DNA of 29,989 nucleotides, taken from positions 1 to 29,989 of the IMG/VR virus record IMGVR_UViG_3300009545_000216. One strand, written 5' to 3'. The stretch comes from a virus. The notes under the pieces were generated by a model. It was not told where the DNA came from. It was given only the letters and a program-made list of their open reading frames with translations, and did not search any database. The position numbers and the translations under genes are program-made. Below, in pieces: positions 1 through 6,355 of this stretch; within the stretch, counting starts at the first letter, position 1, and each line of letters begins with the position of its first letter.

Positions 1-364
1 CACGATCCCGGTACACATGCAGCATCGACGGCTTGCCGTGCTTGGGATGCTCCAGTTTCGGCGTGGCAGCCGATAATGGCGGCGCGACGGTGATGCGATC
101 CGACGGCGCTTTCGCCGGCTGCACATCATGTCCGTTGAATTTGCGGTCAGGAAACAGATCGGCCAGTTCCATGCCGACGGCGTGCAGGATGTCGCCCGGC
201 GCGCAGTCGGCCATGCAGTGCAGCAGTATCTTGCCGGTGTCGCTGACGGTAACGCCCAGGCTCGGTGTCGAGTCGTTGTGTGCCGGGCAACAGGCCACCC
301 ACTCCTTGCCGCGCTGGCTGACCTTGGTCAGCTTCGACAGCAGCAGTTCAAGGTTCGTGCTCAT
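1..364 (-). CDS. DNA primase/primase-helicase, N-terminal zinc-binding part (cut by window edge)
   Basis: The reading frame opens with ATG at 364 and runs off the left edge after about 121 residues. Residues 25-60 carry a CHC2/Toprim-primase type zinc site: CPAH, then about 17 residues later HCMADC, followed by APGDIL and the typical ADLFPDRKF stretch. In this family the zinc domain recognises template DNA while the missing downstream part makes RNA primers, often fused to a helicase. The start overlaps the stop of the 21-codon gene upstream (ATGA), so it is probably translated by coupling. The zinc-site assignment is firm; whether a helicase domain follows cannot be seen. Confidence 0.8.
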   Translation of the reverse strand, partial: MSTNLELLLSKLTKVSQRGKEWVACCPAHNDSTPSLGVTVSDTGKILLHCMADCAPGDILHAVGMELADLFPDRKFNGHDVQPAKAPSDRITVAPPLSAATPKLEHPKHGKPSMLHVYRDR

Positions 365-426
365 GGCATCGCATGCTCGCGGCGGATTTCGGACAGGATG
401 AAACGCTTGCGGTCCTCGCGCGTCAT
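361..426 (-). CDS. 21-aa micro-ORF coupled to primase gene
   Basis: A very short frame, MTREDRKRFI...REHAMP, sits exactly between two genes. Its ATG overlaps the TGA of the 73-aa gene (ATGA at 423-426) and its TGA overlaps the primase ATG (361-364). The product is basic and helical with no membrane segment. The perfect double overlap suggests it is translated, either as a real micropeptide or as a leader that couples primase translation to the upstream gene. No family is recognised. Confidence 0.5.
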   Translation of the reverse strand: MTREDRKRFILSEIRREHAMP

Positions 427-644
427 GGCCGCCCCTTCCGTCTGCCGCCGCCCACGCTGCGCAGCCAGTGCCGGTTATGGCAGGGCTTGGGCGATGTCCC
501 GCGGCGTTGTGCGGCAGCCGCCACGTCGCCGTGCGCCCATACCACGGGCAGGCGTTCGAGTTTCAGGTGCTTGGGCAGCGGTCGCGGCTGCGCGCAGGCA
601 AGCGCCGCCAGTTCCAGCAGGCGGCGTGCGGATAAGGCGATCAT
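423..644 (-). CDS. small basic hypothetical protein (73 aa)
   Basis: The ATG at 644 overlaps the TGA of the upstream gene (ATGA), and the TGA overlaps the next start, which supports a real gene within the operon. The product is rich in Arg, Pro and Ala, begins with an amphipathic helix (MIALSARRLLELAALA), and ends with a Gly/Arg/Lys-rich basic tail (SVGGGRRKGRP) that could bind nucleic acid. No catalytic motif or known domain is visible. Its position just before the primase suggests a replication-linked accessory role, which is inference only. Confidence 0.5.
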   Translation of the reverse strand: MIALSARRLLELAALACAQPRPLPKHLKLERLPVVWAHGDVAAAAQRRGTSPKPCHNRHWLRSVGGGRRKGRP

Positions 645-1471
645 GTGATCGTCCCGCAGACCGTAAGCATGGGGCTATTATTTTTGCCGGCATAGGTCCA
701 ATGCTTTACCGGAATGAACAGCGGCTGCACTTGCCGGAGGCGGGCGATGCGCTGCTCCGGCCCGCGGTAGTCGTCGTGCCCGTTGAATAGTGTGACGACG
801 ACAGGCTTCGGCTGCCGATCATTCACTAAGCACAAAGGCAAGTGCCGCAGCGAGTTTTCGATTTCTGCCGACATGCTGCCGGTGAAGTCGAGCCATGCGG
901 AATTCCGGCTGCAAAAGCGTTTGTGAAAATACCGTCGTTCGTCAGGGAATTGGCCATAGTCCGTGACTAGCATGGAAGCATACGTCGACATTCGCATCAT
1001 CAGCAGGCGATGGGCGCTGACTTCCTTGCCTTCTCCGAAATTTGCACTGGTCCGGGCGTAGGTATACGAAGCTCGTCCGTATCGAAAGGTGCGGTTCGAC
1101 AGGCCGATGATCTTGTCGCCTTGATGCTCAACCCAACCCGGTTTTTTGCAGTCCAGAAGTGAGCGTTCCGGCATGGCTCGACGACTCTGATGGAATACGG
1201 TAATACTGCTTTCGACCCCAACCACATGGCTCCCGGGTCGAGCGGCAATCATCGCATGCTCGAACGCCCAACTGGTGCCTGGCATGGAAAGAATTTTCAG
1301 CCGTCGCATGTTGGGGAAATAAGGCAGCATGAAAGCGCCCACCCGATCGCGTTCTCGCTGCTTTACAGCAGCCAGTTCCGAGTAGTCCTGTCCGTAAAAG
1401 CGGCCGGCGTCGTTGCGGCCGATATGGTCGATCAACTGGCCGATGCTGTAATCGGCGATTTCTGCATGCAT
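641..1471 (-). CDS. conserved phage-type protein, possible SAM-methyltransferase fold (276 aa)
   Basis: I chose ATG 1471 because GGGAG lies 8 bases upstream; a GTG at 1510 with a purine-rich GGGAGGGAAGG upstream is a real alternative and adds 13 residues. The sequence has a pattern like a degenerate class-I methyltransferase: a strand-loop-helix RLKILSMPGTSWAFEHAM followed about 15 residues later by VVGVES (motif I and II-like acidic residue), then WLDFTGSMS (motif IV-like) and VVVTLFNGHDD (a late strand). No classical GxGxG or (D/N)PP(Y/F) motif is present, so this is a fold guess, not a function. The gene sits between an Ig-like protein gene and the primase module. It could act on nucleic acid or nucleotides, but no substrate can be named. 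Confidence 0.6.
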   Translation of the reverse strand: MHAEIADYSIGQLIDHIGRNDAGRFYGQDYSELAAVKQRERDRVGAFMLPYFPNMRRLKILSMPGTSWAFEHAMIAARPGSHVVGVESSITVFHQSRRAMPERSLLDCKKPGWVEHQGDKIIGLSNRTFRYGRASYTYARTSANFGEGKEVSAHRLLMMRMSTYASMLVTDYGQFPDERRYFHKRFCSRNSAWLDFTGSMSAEIENSLRHLPLCLVNDRQPKPVVVTLFNGHDDYRGPEQRIARLRQVQPLFIPVKHWTYAGKNNSPMLTVCGTIT

Positions 1472-1567
1472 GGCTTGCTCCCGATAGAAAAACGTGGGAG
1501 GATTGGCCACAAGGCAGCCTTCCCTCCCCTGATGCGTTGCCCCTTTGCAACACTCGTTCGACCCTTC

Positions 1568-1596
1568 GGCGCCGCGGTACTAACCGACCCGGCGCC
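1568..1596 (-). terminator. two-step hairpin downstream of Ig-like gene
   Basis: A 7-bp perfect inverted repeat (GGCGCCG at 1568-1574, CGGCGCC at 1590-1596) encloses a second 4-bp stem (CGGT 1575-1578, ACCG 1583-1586) with a 4-base loop. It begins 11 bases after the stop codon of the gene at 1607-1993. No T-run follows on the leftward strand, so it is not a canonical intrinsic terminator. It may instead attenuate, stabilise or process the mRNA. The rest of the 1472-1606 gap shows only a weak GTTGC/GCAAC hairpin near 1536-1551. Confidence 0.35.
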
Positions 1597-1606
1597 CTCT
1601 CTCTCT

Positions 1607-1993
1607 TTACTGCGTTACATCCACCGTGATCTTCAGCACGCCGGGACCAGCTTGCGTGACGGTGAACGGGCACGTCCCGACGTCGCCGCCGGGGTCGGTG
1701 GCCGTGAAATTGCCGGTGCCGACATCGACAATCGTGATAAGACCGGTTTGGTCGATCGTGGCCGATGCGGTGTTGTCCGAGGCCCAGGTGAACGTGGTGG
1801 CGACGGTGTTGCCCGAGGTATCGACGGCGACGGCGGTTGCCTGGGCGGGTTTGCCGGTGACAAGGCTTGCGGGGTTCATGACTTTGCACTCCTGTTGGAC
1901 GAAGGCGACGATGACTTTGTGCCGCCGGGAAAGCCAATATATCAGTTCGCGCAGCTCGCGGATGACGTCGCGCAGTTCGTGGAAGGGGTTCAT
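1607..1993 (-). CDS. Ig-like (Big_2-type) domain protein (128 aa)
   Basis: Residues 39-128 form a bacterial Ig-like domain: AQATAVAVDTSGNTV, TFTWASDNTASATIDQTGLIT and FTVTQAG follow the Big_2 pattern of 'trade-off' sentences found on phage structural and decoration proteins. Residues 1-38 form an amphipathic charged helix (HELRDVIRELRELIYWL). ATG 1993 overlaps the previous stop (TGATG). A second ATG at 1879 has a strong AGGAG 9 bases upstream and begins exactly at the Ig domain, so two products (long and Ig-only) may be made. In phages such domains bind carbohydrates or decorate capsids. The placement in a lysis/replication operon rather than the virion operon is unusual. Confidence 0.65.
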   Translation of the reverse strand: MNPFHELRDVIRELRELIYWLSRRHKVIVAFVQQECKVMNPASLVTGKPAQATAVAVDTSGNTVATTFTWASDNTASATIDQTGLITIVDVGTGNFTATDPGGDVGTCPFTVTQAGPGVLKITVDVTQ

Positions 1994-2205
1994 CAGTAGC
2001 CCCGCACGCGCACGACGCCCACGCAGGCTTTGCGTATGGCGTCGTAGCGCATCCGGTTCGCCTGCAGGTCGTATTTCAATTCAGCAGGAACCTGCGGACA
2101 TTGGCGATTGGCTACGCTCCACAGCAGACGACGCGGTATGCGAGTCAACGGCATGCGCGCCATCTTGTGCGCGATTTGAGCTGCTTGCGCGAAGGCTCGC
2201 ATCAT
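1993..2205 (-). CDS. small basic hypothetical protein (70 aa)
   Basis: The frame starts MMRAFAQAAQ at 2205 with an ATGA overlap with the stop of the lipoprotein gene upstream, and ends with a TGATG overlap with the Ig-like gene. The product is basic (many Arg), helical at the N-terminus and contains two Cys. No domain is recognised. Overlaps at both ends are the main support that it is expressed. Confidence 0.5.
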   Translation of the reverse strand: MMRAFAQAAQIAHKMARMPLTRIPRRLLWSVANRQCPQVPAELKYDLQANRMRYDAIRKACVGVVRVRGY

Positions 2206-2429
2206 TTGACCGGCGTCGTCACCGCAGGCGCAGGTGTTGCCGGCGTAACGCCATTGGGCGCGCAGTCGATCGTACCGGCGACGTTGACATTGCCCGGCAC
2301 GCCGGTGGCGGCGCTGAACGTGCCGTGGATCACGCAATCCTTGTCCACATTCGACAGCAAATCCTTGACGTTGGACTGCGAGCAGGCGGGAAGCAGCAGC
2401 AGGGTTGCGGCGATCAGCAGAGTTTTCAT
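2202..2429 (-). CDS. small lipoprotein (75 aa), possible outer-membrane spanin-like subunit
   Basis: The N-terminus MKTLLIAATLLLLPACSQSN is a textbook lipoprotein signal: positive n-region, hydrophobic core and lipobox LPAC with Cys16. The mature part is about 60 residues and ends in a Pro/Thr-rich tail (TPATPAPAVTTPVK), as in small phage Rz1-type outer-membrane lipoproteins. The gene lies three bases after its upstream neighbour and overlaps the next start. The spanin role is inferred from size and signal only. A second lipoprotein gene lies at 3220-3483, so only one of the two need be the spanin. Confidence 0.65.
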   Translation of the reverse strand: MKTLLIAATLLLLPACSQSNVKDLLSNVDKDCVIHGTFSAATGVPGNVNVAGTIDCAPNGVTPATPAPAVTTPVK

Positions 2430-2432
2430 GGA

Positions 2433-2780
2433 TCAGTTCTCCAGTGTCGATGCGTCGGCGTGGCCCAGGGCCTTGAACGCCTGCGAGGGATTCTTGAATG
2501 CGCAGTTGTTCGTCTGCGTGTATGTAACGCCTTGCGTTGCCGCCGCCGCCCCTAGCGTCTGCGCATAACCAGACGTGTACACGATGCCGGGAATATTCGG
2601 CACTTGATTGCTGTAGTAATACGGCCGCCAGTAGTGGTCGTAAAAGTAACGAACCTCGGTCGGCTTCTCGGTAATATCGCCGACGCGCGCTTTGATGCGG
2701 CTCCATGCTTTCGCGCTCGGGACGCCGCTCATGTTTTCCGTGAAGCCCTCGAACCACGCTTTGAATTCCTGCAAGTTCAT
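2433..2780 (-). CDS. conserved phage hypothetical protein (115 aa)
   Basis: The ATG at 2780 overlaps the stop of the DUF1353 gene (ATGA). The N-terminal MNLQEFKAWFEGFTENM and AWSRIKARVGDI are of a recurring phage small-protein type ('...FxAWFEGFxEN...W.RIK..V'), with an aromatic-rich middle (YFYDHYWRPYYYSNQ). No enzymatic motif is visible. It sits with DUF1353 and lipoprotein genes, a neighbourhood common near phage lysis/tail accessory genes. Function unknown. Confidence 0.65.
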   Translation of the reverse strand: MNLQEFKAWFEGFTENMSGVPSAKAWSRIKARVGDITEKPTEVRYFYDHYWRPYYYSNQVPNIPGIVYTSGYAQTLGAAAATQGVTYTQTNNCAFKNPSQAFKALGHADASTLEN

Positions 2781-3223
2781 GTCACACCATCCTCATAAGG
2801 CCGCGCGTAGGGCGGCAAGTCTTGTAGCGACGCCATGCGTGTGTAGCCTGACGCCTTCAATTCGGCATTGTTATCCCAGCTCGCCTGCCCGCCGACACGC
2901 ACGCCGGTATGGATCAGCGTGGCAATCGCATCGTCCACACTCAGCACGCGCATGGCTTCGAGCAGCACGGCGTCGGCGGTTTCGCGCGTCGTGGTCTGTG
3001 ACCAATAAAGCCAATCGTGGACGACAGCCGGATTCCCGTACAAATTCCAGACGGGCAGCGCGCCTCGGAACATCTGCGGGATCGAAGCAAAATCCGTCAC
3101 GAATCGTTGCGGGACAATGATGCGTCCAGCTAGGTCGCTTTCGTAGTCGAAATTCTGATTCAGCCGCCACTGCTGGCCATCGGCAAGCGGCGTCACGGAC
3201 AATGCAGTGACGAATTTGCTCAC
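2777..3223 (-). CDS. DUF1353 family protein (148 aa)
   Basis: The start is GTG 3223, overlapping the previous TGA (GTGA). The diagnostic DUF1353 stretches are present: VTDFASIP at residues 42-49 and VVHDWLYW at 67-74, followed by a helix with TADAVLLEAM. The length matches the family. DUF1353 is a small conserved family of phage proteins of unproven function, frequently encoded next to lysis or tail accessory genes. The conserved Asp/His in VVHDWLYW hint at a metal or catalytic site, but this is untested. Confidence 0.8.
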   Translation of the reverse strand: MSKFVTALSVTPLADGQQWRLNQNFDYESDLAGRIIVPQRFVTDFASIPQMFRGALPVWNLYGNPAVVHDWLYWSQTTTRETADAVLLEAMRVLSVDDAIATLIHTGVRVGGQASWDNNAELKASGYTRMASLQDLPPYARPYEDGVT

Positions 3224-3483
3224 GGCGTACCCGCCTCTTTCGCGTACAGGTCCATTTCCTCTTTCGCATAGCCTAGCGTTTGCGTCGTGCGGTCGCTGTT
3301 GGCCATAACGATGGCCTTGGCTGCCTGGTAGCACAGCGGGCTGCAGATGCCATGCTCTGCGCCAAGCGCCTTGACGTAGCGACTTTGCAACGCATCAATC
3401 TGCGCCTGCGCATTCGGTGCGATCGGCTGCGACGTGCAGCCGCAGGCGGTCAGCGCGAGGCAGAGGATCAGGATGCGGGTCAT
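3220..3483 (-). CDS. small lipoprotein (87 aa), spanin-like candidate
   Basis: MTRILILCLALTACGCTSQP carries a signal peptide with lipobox LTAC (Cys14) and a second Cys two residues later. The mature part is helical (QIDALQSRYVKALGAEHG) with two more Cys, suggesting a disulfide. ATG 3483 overlaps the upstream TGA and the stop overlaps the DUF1353 GTG. As the gene directly after a two-helix membrane protein, it could be the outer-membrane partner of a lysis complex. The role is inferred from signal type and context. Confidence 0.65.
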   Translation of the reverse strand: MTRILILCLALTACGCTSQPIAPNAQAQIDALQSRYVKALGAEHGICSPLCYQAAKAIVMANSDRTTQTLGYAKEEMDLYAKEAGTP

Positions 3484-3839
3484 GGCGGCGTATCCTGCGC
3501 ATGTACCTGCGCCGTGCCACCGGGCTTGATGTCTACTTTTACGGTTCCATCGGGCGGCACCAGCGGCGCTAGGGCGTTTTGCGCCTTGGCAATCGTGCTG
3601 GCTTGCGAGCTGATGGCGTCGTCTTTCTTGCGGCTGGACACGCTGCCACCGATGAAGAACGATACGGCAGCAATGAACAGGTTGTTGACTACGGCGTTCT
3701 GGTTGGCTGCGATGGTGGAATCGTTGCTCATCGGGTGCAGCCCGAAATACGGGCCGACCGTGACGATCATGAACGCGATCGTCAGCATGCACAGGACGAA
3801 TGCGCCGACGGGGTCCAGCCATGCGGGTTTGTCTGGCAT
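3480..3839 (-). CDS. membrane protein with two predicted TM segments (119 aa)
   Basis: Two hydrophobic helices are visible: FVLCMLTIAFMIVTVGPYF (about residues 14-32) and NLFIAAVSFFIGGSV (about 53-67). A soluble helical tail follows with SSRKKDDAISSQ and a Pro/Gly-rich end. The topology and size resemble class II holin-like phage proteins, although no family signature is recognised. ATG 3839 overlaps the last base of the DUF3309-like stop codon. It is part of the membrane-protein cluster 3480-5155, one member of which should be the holin. Confidence 0.6.
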   Translation of the reverse strand: MPDKPAWLDPVGAFVLCMLTIAFMIVTVGPYFGLHPMSNDSTIAANQNAVVNNLFIAAVSFFIGGSVSSRKKDDAISSQASTIAKAQNALAPLVPPDGTVKVDIKPGGTAQVHAQDTPP

Positions 3840-4006
3840 CAGATTCGCCCGAGCAGCACCAACACCAGCACGACGACCAGCACGATGCCCAGCACGCCGC
3901 CACCATTCCAGCCGGTGCCGAGGTAGGGTCCGCCGCCCAGCGGCACGACATAGCCGCCGACGAGCAGGATGACGAGGATGATGAGAAGCAGGGTTCCAAG
4001 GCTCAT
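3839..4006 (-). CDS. DUF3309-like small membrane protein (55 aa)
   Basis: The frame starts MSLGTLLLIILVILLVGGYV, continues with a Gly-rich PLGGGPYLGTGWNGGG linker and ends IVLVVVLVLVLLGRI. This is the two-helix, Gly-linker, LLGRI-ending layout of the DUF3309 family, which is common in proteobacterial chromosomes. The TGA shares one base with the next ATG (TGATG). In a phage lysis region such a tiny two-helix protein is a reasonable holin or antiholin candidate. That is inference from size and location. Confidence 0.65.
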   Translation of the reverse strand: MSLGTLLLIILVILLVGGYVVPLGGGPYLGTGWNGGGVLGIVLVVVLVLVLLGRI

Positions 4007-4025
4007 GGCGTGGCTCCAGTAAGGG

Positions 4026-4232
4026 TTAGCGGCGGCGCTTGGGATTCAACAGGCCGCTGCGGTTGACTTCGTCCTTGAACTCGCGAAATTCGGTCAGCAG
4101 TTCCGTAAACGCCGCCATCTTCACGCGCTGATGCACGGCATCGGCAATGCGCTTGTCCACAGCGACCAGCAACAAGCGCACGGCGATGCCCAGCAACGTG
4201 ATAGAAAGCCCGATTGCGCCGAGGGTTTCCAC
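4026..4232 (-). CDS. single-TM protein with basic tail (68 aa)
   Basis: The start is GTG 4232, directly after the TGA of the 26-aa gene. A hydrophobic segment spans about residues 5-25 (GAIGLSITLLGIAVRLLLVAV). It is followed by an amphipathic charged helix and a strongly basic end (NPKRRR). The layout fits a membrane-anchored accessory lysis protein. No family was recognised. Confidence 0.6.
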   Translation of the reverse strand: METLGAIGLSITLLGIAVRLLLVAVDKRIADAVHQRVKMAAFTELLTEFREFKDEVNRSGLLNPKRRR

Positions 4233-4313
4233 TCACAGGCCGCTCCCGTCCTTGAGGTTGCGATAGCGCGACCAGCACAGGATCAGCGACAGGATGCCGA
4301 CCGACTCGATCAC
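4233..4313 (-). CDS. 26-aa membrane micropeptide
   Basis: The GTG at 4313 overlaps the TGA of the 58-aa gene (GTGA), and the TGA is followed at once by the next GTG. The product, MIESVGILSLILCW then SRYRNLKDGSGL, is a short hydrophobic helix with a charged tail, like many phage micropeptides. The position in an unbroken chain of overlapping starts and stops is the main support. No function can be assigned. Confidence 0.45.
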   Translation of the reverse strand: MIESVGILSLILCWSRYRNLKDGSGL

Positions 4314-4486
4314 AGCTTCTTGTTCTGCGCGACGGCAGCCACCAGCATTTCCACGTCATGCACGAACTTGGCGATCAGCGCCTCGGCCGCCGCATGCTGC
4401 GACGCCGTCATGTCCGGCGATATGCCGACCAGCTTGTCGATTGCGGCATGTCCGCCGCCACCTGAGGTAATGATTACGGTACTCAT
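4310..4486 (-). CDS. small hypothetical protein (58 aa)
   Basis: The frame starts MSTVIITSGGGGHAAIDKLV with ATG overlapping the upstream TGA (ATGA at 4483-4486) and ends with a GTGA overlap. After a Gly-rich start it is predicted helical (MTASQHAAAEALIAKFVHDVEMLVAAV). No membrane segment or known domain is visible. Confidence 0.5.
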   Translation of the reverse strand: MSTVIITSGGGGHAAIDKLVGISPDMTASQHAAAEALIAKFVHDVEMLVAAVAQNKKL

Positions 4487-4869
4487 TTTTTCGACTCCTT
4501 CAGTTGCCTGACATCGGCCTTCAGCGCCCCGATGTCATTGCTGTGAACGCCGCGCCATGCGTCTAGATCACGCAACCGTCCGTCAATCTTTCCTTGATCC
4601 TTTTCGTACACCACCATGAACACGACGAATACCAGCATCGTCATGAAACAGGCTGTTACCGCCGCCGAACCCCACGCACCCATCCCTTGCGTCTTGTGTA
4701 TGATCGTCTGCGTGTGCGGCGCCTGTGAGGCGGCCGGCGGCACGCGTTCGACAAGTTCCTTGACCGACCGGGCCAAGTCTCCGACCTGGTCGACCATCAA
4801 ATCCAGCTTGCGCACATCCTCCGAGCGCCAATCGTCTACTCCCAGATCAGGGTCCGACACGGTGGGCAT
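4483..4869 (-). CDS. membrane-anchored coiled-coil protein (128 aa)
   Basis: Residues 15-45 form a charged helix (VRKLDLMVDQVGDLARSVKELVERV). A single membrane segment, SAAVTACFMTMLVFVVFMVVY, follows at about 68-88, then a second charged helical region with DGRLRDLDAW and DIGALKADVRQLKESKK. The two coiled coils flanking one TM segment suggest an oligomeric envelope protein. The start overlaps the preceding gene by 23 bases. A spanin-like or membrane scaffold role is possible but not shown. Confidence 0.6.
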   Translation of the reverse strand: MPTVSDPDLGVDDWRSEDVRKLDLMVDQVGDLARSVKELVERVPPAASQAPHTQTIIHKTQGMGAWGSAAVTACFMTMLVFVVFMVVYEKDQGKIDGRLRDLDAWRGVHSNDIGALKADVRQLKESKK

Positions 4870-5155
4870 CCATGCGTCGCGTCAGTTCCCTCACATTGGA
4901 GGCCAGTTCCTTGATGTTGTCCGTCAGCGCAATGATCTGCGCCCCGAGCTTGCCATCCATGCCGGCAAAGCGCGCGTTGAGCGCGTTCTGTGCGGCTTCG
5001 ATGGCCTGTATGCGCGCGTTGTAGGCATTCTCGACGCCCTGCAGGCGCGCGGCAATCTCGGCGGCCGACTCTTTCGGTCCTTTGAAAAACCACCCGACGA
5101 ATGCCCCAACCACAGCAAAGGCCAGCGTCCAAACGGCATACGTCAGGTTGTCCAT
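4847..5155 (-). CDS. TM plus coiled-coil protein (102 aa), i-spanin-like candidate
   Basis: I chose ATG 5155 (a GTG at 5167 would add four residues). An N-terminal membrane helix (LTYAVWTLAFAVVGAFVGWFF) is followed by a long heptad-rich helix with AAEIAARLQGVENAYNARI, AIEAAQNALNARF and IALTDNIKELASNVREL. This single N-terminal anchor with a periplasm-sized coiled coil is the architecture of inner-membrane spanins (Rz-like). It lies in the same operon as the endolysin and two lipoproteins. No sequence signature proves the assignment. Confidence 0.6.
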   Translation of the reverse strand: MDNLTYAVWTLAFAVVGAFVGWFFKGPKESAAEIAARLQGVENAYNARIQAIEAAQNALNARFAGMDGKLGAQIIALTDNIKELASNVRELTRRMDAHRVGP

Positions 5156-5178
5156 CCAGTGTCCCACCTGTCAAGATC

Positions 5179-5214
5179 GCTCGCCGGATGCTATACCCAT
5201 GCCACCCGGCGAGC
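5179..5214 (-). terminator. 9-bp perfect hairpin between genes
   Basis: GCTCGCCGG (5179-5187) and CCGGCGAGC (5206-5214) form a perfect 9-bp stem with an 18-base loop. It begins 10 bases after the stop codon of the 166-aa gene. There is no T-run downstream on the leftward strand, so it is more likely a partial terminator, RNA processing or mRNA-protecting element separating the endolysin segment from the small membrane-protein segment. Confidence 0.4.
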
Positions 5215-5224
5215 AATATGGCGC

Positions 5225-5725
5225 TTACCGCGCCGCGACGTTCAGATTGCCTTGGAACGCCGCACAGATGGCCGCGTACTGCGATCCGACCTTGGCGATG
5301 CTGACGCTGCTGGCTTGACCGGCGCCGACGCCAGCAACAGGATTGCCTTCGGCATCCAATCCTTCGCCCGTTATTTTCGGGCCGCTGCCGCCAACGAATA
5401 CGGCTCGCACATTGGCCGTGCCGAGGTTGACCGCCGCCGCTTGGTCGGCGTCGAGCGTAAATGCATCGCCGATGTCCACCAGTTGGTAGGAACTGGGGGC
5501 CGGCGTCACCCCGGTTTTCGGGTTGCCACGGAAGAATGACGTGACATACGTCTGCTGGTCGGCACCCTGCGCACCGAATGCGCGGATCACGTTGTATGCC
5601 TGCTGCTGCTCGTCGGTGACGATGGCGCCGACGTCGTCGGGCACGCCGTAGAACTTCGGCGTTGCCGGCGAATACGGCGGCGGGTTCAGGTGGTAATGGC
5701 CTTTTGCTGCGTGGGGATTGGTCAT
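5225..5725 (-). CDS. hypothetical protein (166 aa)
   Basis: ATG 5725 is preceded by AGGAGAACGTTCC, a good ribosome site. The product starts with a His/Pro-rich segment (GHYHLNPPPYSPATPKFYG). It continues as a soluble, probably beta-rich protein with AVNLGTANVRAVFVGGSGPKI and VSIAKVGSQYAAICAAFQGN. No signal peptide or TM segment is visible and no family is recognised. It follows the endolysin gene, so it may be a lysis accessory or a minor structural protein encoded out of the main virion operon. Confidence 0.55.
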   Translation of the reverse strand: MTNPHAAKGHYHLNPPPYSPATPKFYGVPDDVGAIVTDEQQQAYNVIRAFGAQGADQQTYVTSFFRGNPKTGVTPAPSSYQLVDIGDAFTLDADQAAAVNLGTANVRAVFVGGSGPKITGEGLDAEGNPVAGVGAGQASSVSIAKVGSQYAAICAAFQGNLNVAAR

Positions 5726-5765
5726 GGAACGTTCTCCTGTTGCGTGATGCCGCGGGATGCGGCGA

Positions 5766-6266
5766 TCAAGTCAAAAAACTGAACAATCGTGTAAACCAGC
5801 CGCGGGCAAATGTCGCTTGCGACGGATCGTTGTGGATGATGTCGGCGTAGTAGAGGCCGCGCGAAGTGATGATCCTGTTTGATATCAGCCGTGACATCAA
5901 CCTAGCTGGAGTCATGGCATTGATTGTATTCGGTCTGATAATCCCGTTCGCCGCCACGCCCAACGCCTGCTGCAGCCATCGGATCGCCTTGCTGCTGCCA
6001 CAGTTCACGGCGCAGTCGGCAAGCAGGTTCAGTGTCGCAAAGTCCGGTACTTGGTCAATCTTCGTCCCGGCCAGCATGCGGCGATAGCCGTCGTGGACCT
6101 GTTGCTGTGTCGGGTTCGGCCACGGGATATTCCACTGCTGCGCAAACGGCTGCGTCACGCCGCCGGCAGACGTCAGGCCGCCGCGGTCGGCAGGGTCATT
6201 ACTGACGCCGCCCTCGCGCTGAATGATGCCGTCGATGATCGTGCTGATGGCGGACTCGGGGATCAT
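5766..6266 (-). CDS. endolysin: GH108-type muramidase with PG_binding_3 domain (166 aa)
   Basis: ATG 6266 has GGGGGAA 6 bases upstream and overlaps the stop of a 30-aa gene (ATGA); a longer TTG start at 6284 is unlikely. Residues 12-35 (DGIIQREGGVSNDPADRGG) match the glycosyl hydrolase 108 core, with Glu18 as the expected catalytic acid. The region CAVNCGSSKAIRWLQQALGV near 90-110 is the start of the peptidoglycan-binding type 3 domain, and the FARGWFTRL end is typical of the family. It should cleave the glycan strand of murein during lysis. There is no signal peptide, so export would depend on a holin. The usual N-Y-G-I-T after the active site reads SAGGVT here. Confidence 0.85.
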   Translation of the reverse strand: MIPESAISTIIDGIIQREGGVSNDPADRGGLTSAGGVTQPFAQQWNIPWPNPTQQQVHDGYRRMLAGTKIDQVPDFATLNLLADCAVNCGSSKAIRWLQQALGVAANGIIRPNTINAMTPARLMSRLISNRIITSRGLYYADIIHNDPSQATFARGWFTRLFSFLT

Positions 6267-6355
6267 AATTTCCCCCGCGAACAAAGCTCAAAAACAGTAA
6301 TAGCAAGGGCAATAGAGAAAATAGCCCAAATAAATAGGAGCACTCCGTCGTTCAT
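6263..6355 (-). CDS. 30-aa membrane micropeptide upstream of endolysin
   Basis: The ATG at 6355 overlaps the TGA of rusA (ATGA) and its TGA overlaps the endolysin ATG (ATGA). The sequence MNDGVLLFIWAIFSIALAIT then VFELCSRGKL is a single hydrophobic helix with a short basic tail. The codons are AT-rich compared with neighbours. It is coupled directly to the endolysin, so a lysis-related membrane peptide (holin-like or regulator) is a plausible inference. No family is known to me. Confidence 0.55.
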   Translation of the reverse strand: MNDGVLLFIWAIFSIALAITVFELCSRGKL

